Source: Sipunculus nudus
Taxonomy: Eukaryota; Annelida; Sipuncula; Golfingiida; Sipunculidae
DNA length: 64,000 nt
Reading direction: 5' to 3'
Assembly: GCA_026874595.1 (NCBI GenBank)
Contig: CM049313.1
Location: 17,917,508-17,981,507 of the forward strand
Positions 35,380-47,694 of the stretch are shown here, in pieces. The notes below the pieces were generated by a model. It made no database searches. It worked only from the letters and a program-made list of their open reading frames with translations, and was not told where the DNA came from. The position numbers were made by a program, and so were the translations under genes. The stretch's first letter is position 1. Every line of letters begins with the position of its first letter.

Positions 35380-35945
35380 ATAATTATATTGGTCAGTGGT
35401 TACAATCACCGCTATTGTAATTTATCCGGTCAAGTCTTTACAGTATTTTTTCATCTCTTTCCAGGATTCAAAAGTTGACCTATGGACTTTGATGATAACA
35501 ATTCTTAATAATCTAACTGATCAAATGTGAGGTGAGTTAATTACTAAATCGCATATTTGAAAATAATTTCACTGGTCACTGGCCAACTTTAGGAAAAGAA
35601 AGGGTCCAATCCAGGGGGTTAATGACAAAACTAAATAAAAGGTCCCAAGGTCCGGATATAATGGGGGGCAGGGGCCCAGGCCGCAAACAAATAGGCCTGA
35701 AACCCTTAAAATCAACTGCGGCGGCTGAAAATGGGCTGTTAGCTACCATAGATCTATGGTCAACTTTGGCCTATCAGCCTGAGGCCTGGGCTACTGGCCT
35801 GAGGGTTACTGGCCTGAGGCCTAGGCCACTACTTGTTCCCTTTGATTCCAATAGTGTTTTTGCAAATTCCACTTAAGTACCCTGGTAATACTTAACAATT
35901 GCTCAAAAGAAGCCCCGGTTTTAAGGGGAATCCTAAGGGCCTCTT

Positions 35946-36257
35946 TCACTTGATGGTATAACTTGTTAAGTCCAAATCAATATCTGGACCGCTAATAAAT
36001 ACCTTCTTCCTGTGCCGTAATGGCCCCATGACTCTTTTAGCAACAAACAATTTCTGTAACCTAAAATGCCACTTAACAACATTTTCGCCAGGTGCCTGTT
36101 TCGCCCCATAGAACTGCTCTTTTACCAAATTAATGTAAATGACTTCCCCGAAAGTAAAGTCGAATTGCTGGAGTTCTTTGGGGGAACTATTGAAAGCAAA
36201 ACACACGCAGAATACCGCTGTTCTATCCCTTATAGAGGATCTAATGACTTCGACCAC
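35946..36257 (-). pseudogene. Gag-like retroelement remnant, right copy
   Basis: A 103-codon minus-strand frame contains EQFYGAKQAPGENVVKW followed by RLQKLF. This resembles the capsid-domain signature of Ty3/gypsy-type and PNMA-like Gag proteins (an aromatic, then a K/RQ, PGE, and a hydrophobic helix about 10 residues later). About 45 residues before and 40 after are weaker matches. No zinc knuckle, protease, integrase or reverse transcriptase is visible nearby, and there are no recognisable LTRs. I infer a decayed fragment, not a domesticated gene, because the left copy is broken. Confidence 0.5.
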
Positions 36258-36847
36258 CTCAGCATCCGAATGGTGAGGGTTATCAAATAGGCACTGCGCG
36301 TGGTACGTACTTCCGCTAGAGAAACGGAAGGTCTTTAACAGATGGATCCCAAGAAAAGCAAGGTAATCTTGGTTTTAACGTTACCATGCAGTGAAGACTA
36401 GATGGTACGGGGGGGGGGTGTGCACACGTGTGAGTTCTGCCTTGTCTTTGGACTAATTTTCTCCTTGAGTTTGAGGTGTCCCAGAAATACTGTGCAGGCA
36501 AACCGCAAAACCACGACACCTCCATACTCCACAAATTTTGTAGGCTGCGCCAATATGACCCATGTGGTTCCGGCGGAGCATATGGACCTGACCGGCAAAC
36601 AATAAATACGACGAATAGACGGACACAGGTTATTTGGTTCTTGTAAAAGTTGAGGCTCCCTGACGTTGTGCCGTATGGAGCTGAACTCGAGCTCAATGAA
36701 TGACAATTTACAAGGAACAAAAATGTTGATATATAGCTATAAATACGTTTACAATTCGAGGTTTTCTCTGATACAGAGAGATCGCGAGTTGCGGATACTA
36801 GTTTAATATAGAGAAAGGGTGACGGCTTTTAGGTAGACTATAATTAG

Positions 36848-36891
36848 TTTATTAACACACGAGCTTTCGAAGCGCACAGGCTTCTTCAGGT
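36848..36891 (-). other. Hairpin plus AATAAA, possible retroelement 3' end (right copy)
   Basis: On the minus strand the sequence CCTGAAGAAGCCTGTGCGCT is followed by TCGAAAGC and then AATAAA (plus-strand 36848-36853). A 5-bp stem GAAGC/GCTTC with a 6-nt loop lies at 36869-36884. A 'CTGAAGAAGCC..GCTTCGAAA' hairpin before a poly(A) signal is a pattern I associate with the 3' parts of some invertebrate retroelements; the family assignment is a guess. Confidence 0.3.
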
Positions 36892-37925
36892 GGTAATGTT
36901 TACGTTAGAAAAAAGGCGAGTATCCATAGCCAATGTTGTTACATTTTATTCAATTGATAGCTAACCGGACCGATATTTCACGTGTATATGCCGACATGCT
37001 CACGAATAGAATTCCAGAGCACAGAATCCTGTGAACGTGGGTTACTGGACAGGGTAGCTGTCAATCAAAATAAATGTAACAACAGGTTCAACAAGATTGG
37101 CCCGATACCCCGCTGGCTGTATGCGGCAAGCTTTTGGGTAGGGGGGTGTGTTTGAGCCTGTGGTCTATGTACGCAGGGTTTTTTTTTCCGGCGAGCTGTC
37201 ACTCAAACGAAATGTAAAAGCATTGGCGCTGCGCACTTCTCACTGGGCTGGTAATTTTTTTCTAGAAACGTTTGCATGACTACGATAAAATATTTCATAA
37301 GGGGTCAATTGAGTGGGAACAATGTGGGAGCAAAATTCGAAATATAATTTAAAAAGAGCAGGGACACGAGGACCTATCACTTGTTTAGAAATGGTAAGTT
37401 AGTTGTAGGTAATTACGGGTATCTGGGGGGAAAAACGTTATTCTGGGTGTTTAAAAGGTCAATCATGGCTGCAAAAGGTGGGCGGGATTTAGGTGACGAG
37501 CTTTCCTGAGAACCTCATTTCCCAGAACGGCAACAGATCTAATATCTGCGATATCAGAACGAGTTTGCACGAATCTCCTACGCATATACGTCGAGTACAG
37601 CAGAGTTCGCTACGACTGACACCGAGTTGTGTCCGGGCTGCAAGAGCTGAGAACGAATTATATGAATTCAGCATAACACCAGGACAAGACAATCGCGGAC
37701 GAAAAGAATTCCCAGACATTCGCATGCTGCCAGGCTAGACATGTTCTCTTCTGATTAGATTGACACTTGTCTTATCATTGCTGCATTTTGAAACCGTTGG
37801 GTTCTACAACAGGCTGCGGGACAAGGTCATACTTATCTGATCTCCTCTACAAACAGATTCACTAGCCATTTGCCAGTGGACAATAGCAAACAACGCGCTT
37901 CAGGAATTAGTAATTGTTTACTATG

Positions 37926-38313
37926 GGTCAATCCGAGAAACCCCTCCTCCCCCGTTTAAAATACTCGCGTGTCAGTTTGAAATTTGTACGAGTATTTACG
38001 AGTAAGTTAAGCAATATAAAGGTGTTCAAGGAGTTTCATCGTCGTTGTGTTTTCCCGCAGTTTTCTCGGCGCGCAACTCGGCACCGAACGAAAAGCGTTA
38101 ATTGAACATAACTTAGCCGCAAATAACACAAAATAGTTGAATTTGCAGAGTCCCTTTCTATCAATGAAATATAAGGTTTGCATAGTTAAAATCCGCTTTT
38201 CACGCCTATTTCCATCTTTCCATCTGCTGAGCATCTGCATGTCTGCTAAGAGAAATACAAAATATGTCCTTTATTTAACAAAGGATATTTTTTTCTTTTT
38301 TAACATAAGATAT
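37926..38313. other. Single-copy stretch at the left edge of A'
   Basis: No match elsewhere in the window. Contains short open frames only (37914-38105 plus, 38007-38240 minus) and T-rich runs just before 38314. An equivalent might exist to the left of position 1. Confidence 0.5.
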
Positions 38314-38496
38314 TGTTGGATTTAAGGTGGGTGGATTTTCAAAGCCTTGTTTATCCCGCATATGGAGATGGTCATTGAGTTTTACATCTCGATTAGCACA
38401 GATGGAAAATTACACTTATTGCAATTTGTGCGATACATGTACACACGGATAATTTCATCATATTGTTACTACATATTTTATTAAATATCCAATTAT

Positions 38497-38497
<1 letters not shown>

Positions 38498-38543
<46 letters not shown>
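38498..38543. repeat. (AAT)n microsatellite, copy A', expanded
   Basis: Expanded counterpart of 190-219, followed by the same short GAA run. A string of tyrosines in the minus-strand translation across it is only translated microsatellite. Confidence 0.97.
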
Positions 38544-38544
<1 letters not shown>

Positions 38545-41015
38545 TAGAAGAAGAAGAATACATTAATTCCTTATAATATATATTTACATAAAGTTTCATA
38601 GAATGGTTCCTCAGTTATTATGCCCTGCAAATAAACAAATTTAAACCGTATTTGCTAACATCGATAGTACATTTAGTTATGATAACTAACGCTAAACACT
38701 CTCGATTATGACTCACATGGTACGTGACGTTAGGTAGTCTGGATTGTTTAGTGGTAACACGCTGTAAGGCCGCTGTGCATAGGTTTGTGTACGTGTTTAA
38801 TGCATACATTAGTTGGAATAAGCAAAATTGAGGGCAGATGTGTTCCGTTTGTTCCTCGATTTTGGATTTGAATTTGCACAGTATTTGGCCTTGGCGCACG
38901 CTTGTGTTAATCTTATCAAATTATTTAAAATTAATGCTATAGTCAAATTTAATGTATAAGACTGGTACATGACCTCTGACACTTATAATCAAATTGACAA
39001 TCAAGCAGACCGGTAAGCAAGTGGAAGGTCAGATATGAGTGTTGTGAGTGAAAACAGAATTAATGCAGTTATGAGTGACGATATATTATTAAATTGGCAA
39101 ACATTAGCCATAATTCAATTAGTGGATGGAACAGGTAGATATCCTGTGGGTTGACCTTAAACTGCACGTGCGGCACGATTCAAACCAATTCTGAATTGTA
39201 AGGAAGGTCGTAGGTGAATTTCATGATTAATACCTTAATAACCAAATGTGAAATGTGAAATTTTTACAACCCACAGTATCCCAGGTGCGCTTGGCCAATG
39301 AGTGTTTATCATCCAGCTAAACAAAACACACACCACGCTTCTGGCAATTCCCTATGCTTCGATCTACAGTGCGTGGGTTTGTTTCTATGTCCCTTCACAA
39401 ATACTTTCATTGTGCCGGTACTCCTCCGCGTGCAACAGATGGACACAAACAAAGCGAACAATTCAAGTATATTAACCATCGCCTACTGAATTTAAAACCA
39501 TTACCACACAGGTCTCAAACCATCAACATCGTAACCATACTCGAAGATTCTACGCAGGTTTGTTACAGGTAGGAACGATAATGACTCTACTGATTCTATC
39601 AAATACCAATGCTTATAAGGATGGACCTGGACAGTCGAGTGGTAACACTTTCGGCTCCGTCCGCTGGCTACCCTGGTTTGATTCATGGCGTGGATATGAG
39701 AGCGGTTTGTAGTGGCAGGGAACTGAGACCGATTTCCCCCCTGGCTGTCTGGTTTCCCCCAACTCTTTAAGTACACAATAACGGTATATGTGCTGAAGAT
39801 TTCAGCTGTTCTGCACACAAATAGCTTTTTTTCGGAAAGAGTGTCCATGTGACATTTTACTCTCATGAACCTGAAAAAAAAACAAACAACATTAATGTGA
39901 AACAGCTAGTTTATGTAGATCAACAGCTTGATTTGTCGTTACAAGACGTCGTATCTTCATACTATTGAAGATACACACTGAAAAATTCAGCCGCACTGGG
40001 GACTGTTTCATGGATATAGATAAATGGTTAACTATTTTATCATTCAGATGACTTAGATACACAGTTTCTCTGCGGCTACCTTTAGCATTAAGGGCATCGA
40101 GAATCTTACAGTCAAAGAAAGTTATTTAAACCCCTTCCGTTTCTGGTGCATGTGTTCAGACGGTGCGCGAAAAGTGTATTTATTAACAAACCTGTGAGCT
40201 TATGCGATTGCGCAGCGTCGTTTGTCTGCCGTCCATGGTTATGAGAAGCTGAACCCATGCTATCTAAGAAACCGTCAGCGCCAACAGCTCCTAATTGCAT
40301 GTCAAATCAGTCACATGTCAGACTTTATCGGATTAAGCTTATTGTTTTTTTTTTGGTATCTGTATTAACTTAGATTATATATAGGGAAAAAGCTTAAACC
40401 CTTTAAAAATCTTCTTCTCCGAAACTGTCCAGCCAAATTGTTCAATATTTCACAAAAATAATTCCAGAAACGATCTTTCTCAAGTTTGTTCGAATGGTGT
40501 CATTTCGGTGATTTTTGGCCAAGTTATAGGAAGCTGAACTTAGTCATTTGTCAAAAAAAACATACTAAAATCAAATGGATCATCTATGGATAATATTGAC
40601 AAGAATGTTTCTCAAAAGCTTTTCAAAAATTAAGAATTATGATTTAAATAAGTCATCATGCCAGTTAAATATTAACTGCCATGAGTATTCAGCTCTCTAA
40701 GCTATATAAAGATGGTTTTACATGGATTATAAATAATTTGTATCCATACTCTACTTAATTCAAGATTTTATCTTTAATGAGATGTATCTATATTATAATT
40801 TTTCATTCAGTATGCAACTGTAATAATTTTTCATACATCCATATTTTTTTTTATGAAAAGTCAGCTGAAAAGTATTTGTATTTGGAAAATTTATTTCAAT
40901 GTTATTAAAAGTAGGAGCCATTTCTGTGTACAGATGGCAGCACTAGGTAGTGCCTGGATATCTATGTCACTGGCAAAGATTGTTTAAGCTCTATAAATAA
41001 CTTTGGCACAGTGCC

Positions 41016-41966
41016 AAGACAACAATTTTTCTGTGGCGTCAATTCGTATATGTGCTTTTGGTAAAAATTGCTCATATCTCAGGATTGGGTCAAGGTATTT
41101 GTCAGAAATTTGGCATGTTCATCCAAGTTTGATAGTTGTCACGTAAATCAGACAGGTGGCGCAATCTACCTTCCGGTTTTCATAGAACAAATGCCCTTTT
41201 CTTAGGGTTGATTTGCAGTATTGGCCTGAAATTATGCATATTCAAAGATTTATGTCTCCTCCATCTTATACTGATGAGTGATGGCACCATCTGCAATCGT
41301 TTTCTCTTGGTGTCCATTTATACATGTGCTTTTGATAAAAATTGCTCATATCTCATCAGTGGTTAAAGGTGTTGGTCTGAAATTTGGCATGTCCATCGAT
41401 CTTGGAAAGTTGCGATGTAATCAAGACAGGTGGCGCCGGTTTTTATAGAATAAATAAATACCCTTTTCTCAGAAGTGATTTGCGGTATTGGCCTGAAATT
41501 GTGCATATCAATAGATCTGAGACTCTTCCATCTTGTACTTAAGACTGGTGGCGCCATCTTCAATCACTCTTCCTTGGCGTCGATCCAAATATGTGCTTTT
41601 GCTGGAAATTGCTCATATCTCAGCAGTGGTTCAAGGTATTGGGCTAAAATTTGGCATGTCCATCCATTTTGGAAATTTTCCTCATAAACCAGATAGGTTG
41701 CGCCACCTACCTTCCTGTTTCTGTAGAATAAATAATTGCTCTTTCCAAAGGATCAGTGTTCCGTATTGGCATGAAATTGTACATGTCCATAGATCTTGGA
41801 CTCCTCCATCTTGTACCCAGTGGTGCCATCTGTAATTGTTTTCCTGTGGTGTCCATCTGTACATTTGCTTTGGGTGAAAACTCTCAGGAGTGGTTCAAGA
41901 TATTGGGCTGAAATTTGCCATGTTAATCCATCTTGGAAAGTTTTCTCAGATTGCTGCAGGCGTTTT
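41016..41966. repeat. Degenerate ~270-bp tandem repeat, copy A'
   Basis: Counterpart of 2690-3640 with the same four-unit structure and only a few substitutions. Confidence 0.8.
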
Positions 41967-42168
41967 CTTTGAATAAATTAATGCTCTTTCCTCAGAGTCT
42001 CAGAGTGCACTATATTCAAGAATGGTGCGATATAAGAATTGATCCATCCCTCACTACACCTATACCACTCTGTCTGACTTCAGTGGATACACATTGTCAC
42101 GTATCGATTACTCGTTTTCTTTTTGTTTCATGCATCTGTGCACAAAGTCTAACAGTAGGTTAACGAAT

Positions 42169-42988
42169 CTGCCTGAAATTGTTCCTGCCTTAACATTTTT
42201 TATGGCTTACTCGTACGCAAGACTGATGGTGCCACTTACAATCATTTTTTATGTTGTACGCACCCATAAGATAATTCAGCAGTGACTTTAGTGTGATTGC
42301 TGCACGAACTCAGGTTGAAAATGTTCAGTGCTTGAATTGTACATATATATGTCACATATGTACTTGAAATGTAATAATTGAAATAATTGAAAGCATTACA
42401 CCTGGTGTATATCCTATTGCACAGTTTCGCATTAGGCCTGTTGTCCTTGTTTGATATTTTGACCTGTCTATGATGCTTTGAAGGTGTTCTCGTTCACTAG
42501 ACAGGTGTCTTCACCTGCAAAGACTTTTGCACAGTGTATGCCCTGCTTATTTCTCCGGAGGAATTGGATATATCAGCCTAAAATTAGGCATAATTATACA
42601 TCTCGGATAGCTTTGTCATATACAAAACTGGTGGCACCTCTTACAAAGCTTTTTGCACAGTGTATGTCCCTGCTTCCTTTTTAGGAGGGGTTAAATATAT
42701 CAGCCTGAAATTGGGCATATATTTTCATCTCTGATAGCTTCGTCGTATTCAAGGCTGGTGGTGCCAGTTAAAATATTTTTGTGGTGTGTGCACCCATGCC
42801 AGAATTTCAGCAGTGATGTTTTTATGTAATTTGTTCTTGTTCAAAATGTTTAGTACTTGCATTGTTCATATACATGTTACACATAAACTTGAAAAGTAAG
42901 GGTCCAGCTTTGTAGCATTATACCTGGTGTATATCCTATTGCACAGGTTCGCATTAGGCCTGTTGGCCTTGTTTCTATATTTTGTTCG
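42169..42988. repeat. ~532-bp tandem duplication, copy A'
   Basis: Counterpart of 3843-4660 with minor indels. Confidence 0.75.
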
Positions 42989-43171
42989 TTGGATTAGATC
43001 TGCAGTTGTGATTTAGGCCGGAACCCTTGTAGGCTTATTTATCATTCATGAAATAGACTCCAAAGCAGTTCCCAGGGTAAGGTCTAAGGAATCGTTGCAG
43101 ACAGATAGTATGCAGATGGCGTGTCGGGTCTGGACATCACCTTTGTTAGCCCCAGATTGGAATATTAACAG

Positions 43172-43221
<50 letters not shown>

Positions 43222-43225
<4 letters not shown>

Positions 43226-45464
43226 TAGATTTTGATGAATTGGCAGCTGCATATTCTACACTTTTTGACATATTTAACAAACATGCCCTATTGCTCACGA
43301 AAACTGTACGTTTTTAGAAAGAAAGGAGTGGTATACATCAGAGCTGAAACTATGAAAGAAGGCAAAACGTATTGCTAAGAATACATGGAAAAGGAACCTA
43401 TCCGCTGAATATGCTCTTCCTATTAAAGCTAAAAGAAATATCTACATAAATAAGTGTGAAAGAGCCAAGGCACATAACTATGCGGATCAGGTGAGAAAAA
43501 TTTGACATAAATTTTAATAAAATATTTTGTCTTTTGGATCGCTTGTCGAATTCCTACAAGGATAATGCACTGCTGATAAGTGGCCCTTAAAAAATAGTTA
43601 AAGACTTTGGACATTTTTTTCAAGACAAAATTATTTTAAGATTAGATATTCAGTCGATGGCATTATATCAACCGAAAATATTATTTAATTTGAACATAAA
43701 TATAAAAAAAATGTGAGTAGTGAGACTTTGGATATATTTATAAGAATGATGATGTAAGAAAATTTGTTTCTATTTCGAATTCTAAGTACTGTGATCTGGA
43801 TCCTCTGCGAACAATTTTATTGAAGCTGTGTTTAGATGTTAGGTTACCTGTTGTATCCCGTATCATTAACAAGTTGCCTAAACAGGGTCATTTTTTCCAG
43901 AATGTTGGAATGCTCTTATGTTAGGCCGTTATTAAAAAGGTCGGGTTTGATCGCGAATTCAAGAACAGTGAGCAATCTCTTATATATTTCAAAATAAGTA
44001 GAAACTGGCGCCAAAGACCAATATGTGCTTTACCTTCAAAGGAATGGTCAGATGCCGGAGAAAAATGAAGCCTACAGGAGAAACTACACTACGAAAGAAT
44101 ATTATTACGTGTGCACTCCGACATTTTTGAATAGTATGGATGCTAAACAGATTACGCTTTTAGTACTTCTAGACCCTTGTGCTGCTTTTGATATAATAAA
44201 TAAAGATATTTTATCTGATATTTTTCAACATAAATTCAAAATTGGTGGGACAGATGCTCACTGGTTTTGGGAATATCTTACTGACCGTAACCAGCGAGTA
44301 CTCACTGATGGCATTTTATCAAGCAAATTTAAGATGTGTTTTGGTGTTCCCCAAGGAAGTGTAGCAGGATCAGTATTGTTTTTGTCATACTTATGTTCCT
44401 TATATGAACTTATTCAAACGTAACTTCCAGATATTGGTAGTTTTGCAGATGACAAAAAGTTATATTTATCATTTAAGCCTGAAGGTGATGATGAGATCAA
44501 AACATTCGGGGAAATTATATCCTGTGTTACTGCAGTAAGGGAGTGGATGCTACAACATAACTTAAAAATAAATGACAATAATTATACTCTTTGGCAGTAG
44601 GCAACAACTTAGTAAACTTGCTTTGAATTAAATAAATGTGGGTAGTATCTCGTATGAAAGCGGTAGACAAAGTGAGTGATTTGGGTATGGTCTTTGGATT
44701 AACGATGGGTATGAGAGACATATTAAATGCTGTATGTAGAAGGGAGTTTTATCAACTATATAGATTGAGGCAGATTAGGAAATACATAGACAATAACACT
44801 TTGTGTACTTTGGTTCAGGATTTTGTGACCTCACACTTGGATTTTGGCGACAAATAAGCAAATTGAAGCGATTACCAAATGCAGCGGCTCGTCTGATTTT
44901 GGCTAAAAGAAAATTTGAAAGTGCAAAGGAGTGTCTAAAGACTCTACACTGGCTTCCGATACGTATGCGAATAGATTCAAGAATTGCTCTTTTAGTGTAT
45001 AAGAACACATCAGAAATGTTACCTTCAAACCCAAGTGAACTGATAAGGGAGAGGACCAGTAAAATAACTCTTCGGTAAAATTTTTGGATCCGGCTTTTCA
45101 CTTTTTAAGCAAACACCGAAACTTATGGTAAGCATGCTTTTATGTATGCAGCATAAACTGTTTGGAATGGACTGCCCGAAGACATTCAGGCAGTTGGCTC
45201 TTTTGCCATTTTTAAAATTGGTTAAAAACCTATTATTTTAGGCAAGTGTTTAGCTTATTTTATATGCATATTTTGTATTTGTCATTCTCTTTATATACCC
45301 TATGTGAATGTTTTAAAATGTTCTGTATCTTGCATGTAATGAGATAATTTATCATTGTTTTAATGTTTTGTATGTACTTTTATGTATGTATTCTTGATTT
45401 GTTAACCGCTGTCGGGTATTGCATTTTATGTATGGTCGGTCTAAATAATCTAATAAACTAACTA

Positions 45465-45518
<54 letters not shown>

Positions 45519-45520
45519 CT
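43222..45520 (+). mobile_element. 5'-truncated CR1/Jockey-type LINE, copy A'
   Basis: Counterpart of 4903-7176 with the same 5' truncation point. The terminal TA tract is longer (about 45468-45518). Confidence 0.85.
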
Positions 45521-45718
45521 GGTCAACGTTTACAATCACTGTTATTAGAAAATAATACGGTCAAGTTTTTAAAGTATCTATTCCTCTCTTCCTGGCGTCA
45601 AAAGTTGACCAAAGGAATATGATGATAAGTTCTCAATTATCCAACGCATCAAATGTGAGGTGTGTTAATTAATAATTCCACGCATATTTGAAATTAATTT
45701 CCAACATTCATATGTTGT
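43722..45718 (+). repeat. LINE tandem array, unit A'-1 (1997 bp)
   Basis: First unit of the A' array, preceded by the LINE linker remnant as in A-1. Confidence 0.9.
43836..45078 (+). pseudogene. Dead CR1-like reverse transcriptase, unit A'-1
   Basis: Counterpart of unit A-1: it has the same early stop near 43993 and FADDKKL after the TAA at about 44421. It has private changes in the C-terminal block, where 44803-45078 is open across a region closed in other units. Confidence 0.88.
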
Positions 45719-47694
45719 GAGACTTTGGATAGTTTTGCAAGAATGATGATATCAGAAAATTTGTTTCTATTTCGAATTCTAAGTATTGTGATCTGGATCC
45801 TCTGCGAACAATTTTATTGAAGCAGTGTTTAGATGTTAGGTTACCTGTTGTATCCCATATCATTAACAAGTTGCTTAAACAGGGTCATTTTTTCCAGAAT
45901 GTTGGAATGCTCTTATGTTAGGCCGTTATTAAAAAGGTCGGGTTTGATCGCGAATTCAAGAACAGTGAGCAATCTCTTATATATTTCAAAATTAGTAGAA
46001 ACTGACGCCATAGACCAATATGTGCTTTATCTTCAAAGGAATGATCAGATGCCGGAGAAAAATGCAGCCTACAGGAGAAACTACACTACAAAAGAATATT
46101 ATTACGTGTGCACTCCGACATTTTTGAATAGTATGGATGCTAAACAGATTACGCTTTTAGTACTTCTAGACCCTTGTGCTGCTTTTGATATAATAAATAA
46201 AGATATTTTATCTGATATTTTTCAACATAAATTCAAAATTGGTGGGACAGATGCTCACTGGTTTTGGGAATATCTTACTGACCGTAACCAGCGAGTACTC
46301 ACTGATGGCATTTTATCAAGCAAATTTAAGATGTGTTTTGGTGTTCCCCAAGGAAGTGTAGCAGGATCAGTATTGTTTTTGTCATACTTATGTTCCTTAT
46401 ATGAACTTATTCAAACGTAACTTCCAGATATTGGTAGTTTTGCAGATGACAATAAGTTATATTTATCATTTAAGCCTGAAGGTCATGATGAGATCAAAAC
46501 ATTCGGGGAAATTATATCCTGTGTTACTGCAGTAAGGGAGTGGATGCTACAACATAACTTAAAAATAAATGACAATAATTATACTCTTTGGCAGTAGGCA
46601 ACAACTTAGTAAACTTGCTTTGAATTAAATAAATGTGGGTAGTATCTCGTATGAAAGCGGTAGACAAAGTGAGTGATTTGGGTATGGTCTTTGGATTAAC
46701 GATGGGTATGAGAGACATATTAAATGCTGTATGTAGAAGGGAGTTTATCAACTATATAGATTGAGGCAGATTAGGAAATACATAGACAATAACACTTTGT
46801 GTACTTTGGTTCATGATTTTGTGACCTCACACTTGGATTTTGGCGACAAATAAGCAAATTGAAGCGATTACTAAATGCAGCGGCTCGTCTGATTTTGGCT
46901 AAAAGAAAATTTGAAAGTGCAAAGGAGTGTCTAAAGACTCTACACTGGCTTCCGATACGTATGCGAATAGATTTAAGAATTGCTCTTTTAGTGTATAAGA
47001 ACACATCAGAAATGTTACCTTCAAACCCAAGTGAACTGATAAAGGAGAGGACCAGTAAAATAACTCTTCGGTAAAATTTTTGGATCCGGCTTTTCACTTT
47101 TTAAGCAAACACCGAAACTTATGGTAAGCATGCTTTTATATATGCAGCATAAACTGTTTGGAATGGACTGCCCGAAGACATTCAGGCAGTTGGCTCTTTT
47201 GCCATTTTTAAAATTGGTTAAAAACCTATTATTTTAGGCAAGTGTTTAGCTTATTTTATATGCATATTTTGTATTTGTCATTCTCTTTATATACCCTGTG
47301 TGAATGTTTTAAAATGTTCTGTATCTTGCATGTAATGAGATAATTTATCATTGTTTTAATGTTTTTTATGTACTTTTATGTATGTATTCTTGATTTGTTA
47401 ACCGCTGTCGGGTATTGCATTTTATGTATGGTCGGTCTAAATAATCTAATAAACTAACTATAACTATATATATATATATATTTATATATATATACTGGTC
47501 AACGTTTACAATCACTGTTATTAGAAAATAATACTATCAAGTTTTTAAAGTATCTATTCCTCTCTTCCTGGCGTCAAAAGATGACCAAAGGAATATGATG
47601 ATAAGTTCTCAATTATCCAACGCATCAAATGTGAGGTGTGTTAATTAATAATTCCACGCATATTTGAAATTAATTTCCAACATTCATATGTTGT
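45719..47694 (+). repeat. LINE tandem array, unit A'-2 (1976 bp)
   Basis: Internal unit with the flank-to-LINE junction at its left end. Confidence 0.92.
45833..47074 (+). pseudogene. Dead CR1-like reverse transcriptase, unit A'-2
   Basis: 195-codon frame at 45833-46420 with motifs A and B, then the shared TAA. The one-base loss in the ggagtttatcaac run (near 46742) is shared with unit A-1, although the RT body resembles the internal units; this suggests exchange between units. Confidence 0.88.

Larger units (their letters stand above)
32888..35750. repeat. Old paralogue C of block A, without LINE
   Basis: Collinear but diverged matches to A: 32888-33000 with 257-362, then 33005-33130 with 666-790; 33250-33560 with 940-1240; 33590-33780 with 1270-1430; 34236-35150 with 1455-1853; 35155-35379 with 4640-4860; 35385-35575 with 11158-11345; 35585-35740 with 11815-11960. 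It lacks the 2.8-kb repeat block, the LINE and its array, and 11366-11814. It has a private insertion at about 33785-34215. It gives a pre-insertion view of the locus. Confidence 0.85.
35840..37925. repeat. Diverged duplicate of 31080-32890, right copy
   Basis: Right-hand copy, with an additional segment at about 36930-37190 not present on the left. The last shared bases (cttcaggaattagt, near 37910) are followed on the left by sequence matching 257 onward of A. The same match resumes in A' at about 38586, so this copy stands in the same relation to A' as the left copy does to C. Confidence 0.85.

Noticed and set aside
36860-36891. Hammerhead ribozyme (CTGAAGA ... CGAAA on the minus strand)
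   Set aside because: CTGANGA and GAAA are both present, but the GAAGC/GCTTC stem does not leave GAAA directly after stem II, and no flanking stems I and III could be drawn.
31080-37925. The two diverged direct repeats as LTRs of one giant retroelement
   Set aside because: The sequence between them is the paralogue of block A, not gag-pol. The repeats lack TG...CA ends and a primer-binding site, and the gag-like remnant lies inside the repeats themselves.
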